A DNA stretch of 38,377 bases, taken from Clostridium sulfidigenes (GTDB lineage Bacteria > Bacillota > Clostridia > Clostridiales > Clostridiaceae). The position numbers were made by a program, and so were the translations under genes. Position 1 is the stretch's first letter, and each line of letters begins with the position of its first letter. The notes below the pieces were generated by a model, which was not told the origin of the DNA, did no database searches, and saw nothing but the letters and a program-made list of their open reading frames with translations. Below are positions 34,239 to 38,377 of the stretch, piece after piece. Location: positions 1 through 38,377 of the forward strand of contig NZ_JPMD01000036.1 in assembly GCF_000732635.1 (NCBI RefSeq). Reading direction: 5' to 3'.

Positions 34239-34718
34239 GTGAATATAACATTAATAACTGTAGGAAAAATAAAAGAAAAATATTTAAGAGATGCCATAGA
34301 TGAATATTCTAAAAGATTATCAAGATACTGTAAGCTTGAAATAATAGAACTTCAAGATGAGAAAACACCAGATAATGCATCAGAAAAGGAAGAACTTCAA
34401 ATAAAGGATAAAGAAGGTCAAAGCATATTATCAAAAATTAAAGATAATGCTTATGTTGTAGCTATGGATTTAAAAGGAAAACAAATTTCATCAGAAGAAT
34501 TTGCAAATTTCATAGATAACTGTGGATTAGAAGGAAACTCTAATTTAGTTTTTATCATAGGAGGAAGCTTAGGTCTATCAGATCAAGTTATTAAAAGAGC
34601 TAATTACAAAATATGTTTTTCTAAAATGACCTTCCCACATCAATTGTTCAGAGTAATGCTTTTAGAACAGATATATAGGGGATATAGGATAATAAAGGGT
34701 GAACCGTATCATAAATAA
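34239..34718 (+). CDS. rlmH: 23S rRNA (pseudouridine1915-N3)-methyltransferase
   Basis: This 159-residue SPOUT methyltransferase modifies pseudouridine 1915 in helix 69 of 23S rRNA on assembled ribosomes. NITLITVGKIKEKYLRDAIDEYSKRLSRY, FIIGGSLGLS for the knotted SAM site, and the C-terminal MTFPHQLFRVMLLEQIYRGYRIIKGEPYHK are all canonical. The start is GTG with TTAGGAGG upstream; the nearby ATG at 34233 is out of frame. Its 3' end encodes YHK-stop as TATCATAAATAA, the sequence used as attachment site by SCC elements in staphylococci. Confidence 0.96.
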   Translation: MNITLITVGKIKEKYLRDAIDEYSKRLSRYCKLEIIELQDEKTPDNASEKEELQIKDKEGQSILSKIKDNAYVVAMDLKGKQISSEEFANFIDNCGLEGNSNLVFIIGGSLGLSDQVIKRANYKICFSKMTFPHQLFRVMLLEQIYRGYRIIKGEPYHK

Positions 34719-35086
34719 ATGAGGTTTTGGATAGAATTGGATATATAAATGGACGATAGGTGTGCTTTAATTTTTGCAATGAAACTTACAAAAATCTAAA
34801 GTTTGAATTTTTGTTGGGTATTTTAATTTTATTTATAGATTCTTCATTTTTCACTACTTGAGAAAATTAGAATTTGTTTTTCAGAATCTATAGCATTGAA
34901 AAAAATTTTTATAATTATATATAATATAATTATACTAAAATATAAGCATAAAAAATATAAATGTAAAGGTGTTGTAAATATGCGCAAAGAGGTAATTTTT
35001 AATTAAATTAACTGAATAAGGATTATTTTTAAAAGTATATGAAAAACAAACAAATTTTTTAAGAAATACTAGGATGGTGATGATTA
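34719..35086 (+). promoter_or_regulatory. Promoter and long leader of the MFS transporter gene
   Basis: TATAGATTCT (34834-34843) and AGAATCTATA (34883-34892) form a 10-bp inverted repeat. Directly after it TTGAAA (34896-34901) and TATAAT (34920-34925), 18 bp apart, make a good promoter. The predicted transcript has a leader of about 150 nt containing an 8-codon ORF with its own ribosome site. A weak stem, AGTAT with ATACT, ends just before the transporter ribosome site. Confidence 0.55.
34980..35006 (+). CDS. Possible 8-residue leader peptide upstream of the MFS gene
   Basis: ATG at 34980 follows AAAGGTG with an 8-base spacer and encodes MRKEVIFN before TAA. It lies between the predicted promoter and the transporter gene, 80 bp before its start. 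Short leader peptides control several antibiotic-resistance genes in Firmicutes by ribosome stalling. No clear mutually exclusive hairpins are visible, so this is only a possibility. Confidence 0.35.
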   Translation: MRKEVIFN

Positions 35087-36313
35087 ATGGTTAATAAACT
35101 TTCAGCATATAAAACTTATTTATTATTTTCAGCTATTACAGCAATGTGTTTTTCGTTAGTAGCTACAGTTATGATAGTGTATCACATTGAAATAGTTCAT
35201 TTAAATCCACTTCAGCTTATACTTGTTGGAACTACTTTGGAATTAGCATGCTTTATATTTGAAATTCCTACAGGTATAGTTGCAGATGTGTATAGTCGTA
35301 AACTATCTATTGTTATTGGGGGAGTTTTAACAGGAGTGGGATTTATTTTAGAAGGTTCTATTTCTAGTTTTATTTTCGTACTTGTAGCACAGATTGTATG
35401 GGGATTAGGGTCTACTTTTATCAGTGGCTCGCTTGAAGCTTGGATTGCGGAAGAAGAGAAGAATAAAGATTTAGATGAAATTTATATAAAGGGAGCACAA
35501 GCAGGGCAGATAGGAGCATTTATTGGAATAGTACTAAGCACTGTAATAGCTAATTTCTCTGTAAGGCTTCCTATTATAGTTAGTGGAGTTTTATTTATAA
35601 TTCTTGCATTATTTTTATGGTTATATATGCCAGAAAATAATTTTAAACCATCTGCTCCTGGGGATTTAAATACATTCAAAAAGATGGTATATACATTTAA
35701 ATCTGGTCTTAAATTTGTAAAAAGTAAATCTATAATTATGATTTTACTTGCAGTAACTTTATTTTATGGATTATCAAGTGAAGGTTATGATAGACTTTCT
35801 AATGCGCATTTTTTACAAGATACTACACTTCCTAAACTTGGAAACCTTAGTTCAGTGACTTGGTTTGGAATTTTTGGAATTTTAGGAATGATATTGAGCT
35901 TCATAGTAATGCATTTTATGGCAAAGAATCTTAAGAATGAGGATAATAGGAAAAATGGAAAACTATTATTATGCATAAATATACTTTATATATCGTCTAT
36001 GTTGATATTTGCTCTTACAAGAAACTTTAGTTTAATGTTAATAGCTTATTTGGCAACAAATACCTTTAGAATTATAAATAAACCTATATTCAGTGCGTGG
36101 TTAAATGGGCATATAGATGATAATTCTAGAGCTACTGTGCTTTCTATAAATGGACAAATGAATTCCTTAGGTCAAATTTTAGGTGGACCGATTATAGGAA
36201 TCATAGCTACAAATATTTCAGTAAGTATTGGTATAGTATGTACTTCATTATTAGTAGCACCAGTATTAGTGTTATATATTATTTCTATGATAATGGATAA
36301 AAAAATATCATAA
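35087..36313 (+). CDS. Major facilitator superfamily transporter (DHA3-like)
   Basis: The 408-residue protein is hydrophobic throughout, with about 12 predicted helices. The loop 2-3 signature appears as EIPTGIVADVYSRKLSIVIGG, the form typical of DHA3-like drug exporters and related uncharacterised Firmicutes carriers. The central cytoplasmic loop is around 190-215. Drug or metabolite export with proton exchange is likely; no substrate can be assigned. The start follows AGGATGGTGATG. It directly follows rlmH with a long regulated-looking leader. The gene ends with TATCATAAATA, the same 11 bp that end rlmH. Confidence 0.85.
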   Translation: MVNKLSAYKTYLLFSAITAMCFSLVATVMIVYHIEIVHLNPLQLILVGTTLELACFIFEIPTGIVADVYSRKLSIVIGGVLTGVGFILEGSISSFIFVLVAQIVWGLGSTFISGSLEAWIAEEEKNKDLDEIYIKGAQAGQIGAFIGIVLSTVIANFSVRLPIIVSGVLFIILALFLWLYMPENNFKPSAPGDLNTFKKMVYTFKSGLKFVKSKSIIMILLAVTLFYGLSSEGYDRLSNAHFLQDTTLPKLGNLSSVTWFGIFGILGMILSFIVMHFMAKNLKNEDNRKNGKLLLCINILYISSMLIFALTRNFSLMLIAYLATNTFRIINKPIFSAWLNGHIDDNSRATVLSINGQMNSLGQILGGPIIGIIATNISVSIGIVCTSLLVAPVLVLYIISMIMDKKIS

Positions 36314-36476
36314 ATATAAGGGATTAAAAATGAAGATAATTTGATTGAACAATACAAGAAGGTTCGTAAATTTTTTGTAGAAATCTTCAAAAACACTTTT
36401 AAATTACAATATTAGAATTAGGTTAATTACTGTATTAAAAGATAAATTAAATATATATTATTAACTTAGAAAAACA

Positions 36477-36516
36477 AACTTTTACTTGTATTTATGTATA
36501 CAAGTAAAAGTTTTTT
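36477..36516 (+). terminator. Strong terminator or attenuator directly before the small-gene cluster
   Basis: AACTTTTACTTGTAT pairs perfectly with ATACAAGTAAAAGTT (15 bp) around a 6-nt loop, ending in six T. It lies 164 bp after the MFS gene and only 26 bp before ATG 36543. No promoter fits in those 26 bp, so transcription of the cluster must pass through this structure or start within it. That suggests an attenuator rather than simply the MFS terminator. Confidence 0.88.
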
Positions 36517-36542
36517 ACTTTCTTAGAAGGGAGAAATTTATA

Positions 36543-36872
36543 ATGAAAAAGGTTTATTTAAAAAATCAATTAAAAGGATATCCTATAGAAGTAATCAGTA
36601 ATGTTTTAGACGTCATTAATGTATTAGGTGAAAATTATGGAGCTAATAGAGATATAGAGAAAGATTTAGGAGGATATATAGTTATAGCAGAAAATATCGT
36701 TGTTATCGAAATGTTAAAGAAAGATAAGTTACAAGGTTTAATACCAGAATATACTGATATTATTGAATGTAAGGAAGGAGTTAATTGGACTTCTTCCTTA
36801 TTTTTGCTTTCAAGTGATTATGCAATTGTAGTAGTAACAACAGAAGAACTTTCTAAGTTCCTATTAGAATAA
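36543..36872 (+). CDS. Hypothetical protein of the right-edge small-gene cluster
   Basis: I do not recognise this 109-residue protein. It starts KKVYLKNQLKGYPIEVISNVLDVINVLGENYGANRDIEKDLGGYIVIAENIVVIEML and ends with WTSSLFLLSSDYAIVVVTTEELSKFLLE. The pattern of short strands and helices suggests a small alpha/beta domain. There is no signal peptide or membrane segment. I chose ATG 36543, 8 bases after GGGAG; the frame is open further upstream to 36486, but that would run through the terminator hairpin. Its size and neighbours fit a plasmid, phage or ICE accessory gene. Confidence 0.72.
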   Translation: MKKVYLKNQLKGYPIEVISNVLDVINVLGENYGANRDIEKDLGGYIVIAENIVVIEMLKKDKLQGLIPEYTDIIECKEGVNWTSSLFLLSSDYAIVVVTTEELSKFLLE

Positions 36873-36889
36873 ATGGAGGTTAATTTAAT

Positions 36890-37192
36890 GTGAGTAAGAA
36901 TATAAAAGAGGATAAGATAATCAAGGAAACTAAGTATTGTAAGATAATAAATCAAGGAAAAGTTGGAGATGATGAATATACATATACAATAGAAAAGATA
37001 TATATCAAGGAACTAAAAAGGAATGAAATAAGATTCTGTGTATATAAATCTACTAGAAGAGGTGATGAGACTTATATTCCAAGAAGTCTTGATGTAACTG
37101 AATTAGAGTTAATGGAGTTAATAAAGAAGTCCATTAAAGAGAAAGTATTTTCAGATGAATTCATAGAAATGTTGAAGCAAGAATTAAAATAG
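36890..37192 (+). CDS. Hypothetical protein of the right-edge small-gene cluster
   Basis: This 100-residue charged protein is not recognised. It has an IKETKYCKIINQGKVGDDEYTYTIEKIYI strand-rich start and a helical C-terminus (DVTELELMELIKKSIKEKVF). The start is GTG at 36890. An overlapping ATG at 36888 is followed at once by TGA in its own frame and cannot encode it. GGAGGT lies 9 bases before the GTG. It follows the previous gene by 17 bp, so the two are co-transcribed. A hairpin with a T-rich tail begins within its stop codon. Confidence 0.7.
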   Translation: MSKNIKEDKIIKETKYCKIINQGKVGDDEYTYTIEKIYIKELKRNEIRFCVYKSTRRGDETYIPRSLDVTELELMELIKKSIKEKVFSDEFIEMLKQELK

Positions 37193-37236
37193 CTACTTAA
37201 TTACAAGAAAAGTAATTAGGTAGCTTTATTATTTTT
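37191..37236 (+). terminator. Second terminator-like hairpin inside the small-gene cluster
   Basis: AGCTACTTAATTAC (37191-37204) pairs with GTAATTAGGTAGCT (37212-37225) over 14 bp with one G-U, followed by TTATTATTTTT. AGGAGG for the next gene follows with no gap. It can act as a partial terminator or an attenuator before the DUF960 gene. Confidence 0.78.
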
Positions 37237-37248
37237 AGGAGGATTAAG

Positions 37249-37554
37249 ATGTTTAAGAAAGAGAGCAGATATATAACGAGAGGAGCTAATGAAAAGTTAG
37301 ATTTAAGATTACAGCTTATAATTTGGAGTATGATTGATAAATTAAATGAAGAGGGAAATGAGTTAGATTACTTACAAGTTTTTAAGATAAGAAAATGTGA
37401 AGAAGGAATTGTAATTGAACATAGTCAAGAAGTTCCAGAGTATAAAGAAAAGTATGTTATAGATTTAGAAAATATAGAGGTTAATGGAAACATAAAAGTT
37501 TTCGTTATAGATGATTATGAATACTCAACTATGATGTTAGCAGAAGAATATTAG
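37249..37554 (+). CDS. DUF960-family protein
   Basis: The 101-residue protein matches the DUF960 pattern as I know it: SRYITRGANEKLDLRLQLIIWSMIDKL, LDYLQVFKIRKCEEGIVIEHSQEVPEYKEKYVIDL, and the final VFVIDDYEYSTMMLAEEY. DUF960 genes are typical of plasmids, phages and integrative elements of Firmicutes; their function is unknown. AGGAGG sits 6 bases before the ATG, directly after a terminator-like hairpin. The next gene follows by 11 bp. Confidence 0.8.
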   Translation: MFKKESRYITRGANEKLDLRLQLIIWSMIDKLNEEGNELDYLQVFKIRKCEEGIVIEHSQEVPEYKEKYVIDLENIEVNGNIKVFVIDDYEYSTMMLAEEY

Positions 37555-37565
37555 GAGGTAATAAG

Positions 37566-37922
37566 ATGAAAGAACTAAGTAAAGAAAAGATTTTTGAGTA
37601 TAGTTCTAAAGAGCTACTAGGAGTAATGCGTTTTGATTTCTACGATGGAGGATTAGCTAATCAATGGAATCCTAGAGATTTAATAATTAAGTTAAATGAT
37701 AAAAAGGAAATAGATTTAAAGAAGTTGCAGAAAGAATTAAACTACATTCAGTTTGATTTAATAAAGAGTTTTGATACTGTAGTAAGTTTTTGTAATGGTA
37801 GAGGATATGATAATGAAACATTAGTCTATATAGATTTACAAGTTGCTAAGTATGTAATCAAATTAGTTCCTGTAAGAGATAGTTACTCATATATTTATAC
37901 ATATTTAAAGGAGGTGAGATAG
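37566..37922 (+). CDS. Hypothetical protein of the right-edge small-gene cluster
   Basis: This 118-residue protein is not recognised with confidence. It has FDFYDGGLANQWNPRDLIIKLNDKKEIDLKKLQKEL and a C-terminal YIDLQVAKYVIKLVPVRDSYSYIYTYLKEV. It appears soluble and alpha/beta. AGGAGGT precedes the start. The last codons contain a perfect ribosome site (AAGGAGGTGA) for the next, very small gene, which begins directly after its stop codon, so the two are coupled. The setting again suggests a mobile element. Confidence 0.72.
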   Translation: MKELSKEKIFEYSSKELLGVMRFDFYDGGLANQWNPRDLIIKLNDKKEIDLKKLQKELNYIQFDLIKSFDTVVSFCNGRGYDNETLVYIDLQVAKYVIKLVPVRDSYSYIYTYLKEVR

Positions 37923-38006
37923 ATGGATATTATAACGGTAATAAAAGTAGTTGGTACTATATTAACAGTTGTTGCTACTTCAATAGAAGCAGTAAATAAT
38001 AAGTAA
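37923..38006 (+). CDS. Small hydrophobic peptide of 27 residues
   Basis: The ORF starts at the base after the upstream stop codon and has the best ribosome site in the region (AAGGAGGTGA, 5 bases before the ATG). The peptide starts MDIITVIKVVGTILTVV and ends with ATSIEAVNNK. A single hydrophobic, possibly amphipathic helix with charged ends is expected. Size and character recall phenol-soluble modulins, leaderless bacteriocins and type I toxin peptides. No antitoxin RNA or exporter can be identified in the window. It is too short for standard gene finders, but the ribosome site and coupling argue that it is translated. Confidence 0.55.
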   Translation: MDIITVIKVVGTILTVVATSIEAVNNK

Positions 38007-38377
38007 CAATATAAGATAAGTTAAAAAAGCTATATGATGATAGATAGAAATAGGGCAAAAAGCAACAAAAACACATCAGAAAACAGAGATTTTTTAGATA
38101 GTGAAGAAAAGTAGCCATTAGATTGAAAAAGCTCAAAAAAAGAGCTAAATAAGTTGCTTTTAAATTGAATAAGTAGATAATAGAAAAGTTTTAGGTCACT
38201 AATTTTACTTAAAAATAAAAAAATGAAAAAAGATAAAACATAATAAATAATGGAACTTTGAAAGAGGGAATTCGGAACTCGAAAGGAGTGACGGGGGGAT
38301 AGGGGGGCTAAAGCCTTAATAAAATAAATAAAAAGTATAATCCAGAATAGAGAGAAAAAAGGAATAAAAAATAAAGA
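38007..38377. other. Non-coding right edge with hairpins and a G-rich tract
   Basis: I find no gene here. AAAAGCAAC (38058-38066) can pair with GTTGCTTTT (38153-38161), enclosing a small hairpin, AGCTC-N7-GAGCT (38130-38146). At 38252-38288 two related purine-rich repeats start with GGAACT and continue GAAAGAGG or GAAAGGAG. Two G6 runs follow at 38293-38298 and 38302-38307, separated by ATA, very unlike the AT-rich surroundings. This may be an origin, a transfer origin or a regulatory leader of an element continuing beyond the window. Confidence 0.45.

Noticed and set aside
36486..36542. N-terminal extension of the gene at 36543
   Set aside because: The open frame upstream reads through the 15-bp terminator hairpin; ATG 36543 has GGGAG at good distance.
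1..38377. CRISPR array, tRNA, rRNA or transposase
   Set aside because: No regularly spaced repeats, cloverleaf or rRNA-like segments, or transposase-like proteins were seen on either strand.

Overview
The window looks like chromosomal DNA from a low-GC, Gram-positive anaerobe of the Clostridium type. Base composition is strongly AT-rich, Shine-Dalgarno sites are strong (AGGAGG-like), and most genes read on the + strand. The gene set also fits: FabK-type enoyl reductase, FabT-type regulator, LUD-domain protein, H2O-forming NADH oxidase, DegV protein and GerMN protein. I cannot name a species from sequence alone. I see no rRNA, tRNA, CRISPR array or insertion sequence.

Layout. (1) 116-988: a secreted M23 peptidase with its own terminator. 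(2) 1091-10963: a complete type II fatty-acid synthesis operon, fabT-fabH-acpP-fabK-fabD-fabG-fabF-accB-fabZ-accC-accD-accA. A good sigma-A promoter at its head carries two FabT-type palindromes, so FabT probably represses the operon and itself. The four acc genes supply malonyl-CoA, FabD loads it on ACP, FabH starts chains, and FabF/FabG/FabZ/FabK elongate. accD carries an apparent frameshift in a run of nine A. (3) 11204-13861: DegV fatty-acid-binding protein, an Amidase_6-type protein and a SEC-C-tagged methionine aminopeptidase. (4) 14073-19466: a 1797-residue signalling protein (pseudokinase-like, AAA/STAND ATPase, TPR, GAF, GGDEF, GAF). (5) 19736-23238: M16C metallopeptidase and PncC. 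(6) 23271-26804, minus strand: intracellular-type subtilase, LysR regulator, YdcZ-family membrane protein and an unrecognised protein. (7) 27145-34718: murA, walJ, a GerMN protein, a SEC-C protein, a LUD protein, nox, a secreted PTP/phytase-like pseudoenzyme (minus strand) and rlmH. walJ and rlmH lying near each other recalls the walJ-to-rlmH neighbourhood of other Firmicutes. (8) 34719-36313: MFS transporter with a long leader containing an 8-codon ORF. (9) 36477-38377: a run of small genes of plasmid, phage or ICE character, including a DUF960 protein and a 27-residue hydrophobic peptide, ending in a strange G-rich segment. It continues beyond the right edge.

Most worth a second look: the accD frameshift; the secreted phosphatase-fold protein that lacks both the catalytic Cys and the general acid; a roughly 110-nt folded RNA-like element between walJ and the GerMN gene; the right-edge small-gene cluster, with terminator-like hairpins placed directly before ribosome binding sites, a PSM-like small peptide and two G6 tracts; and the giant GGDEF protein.
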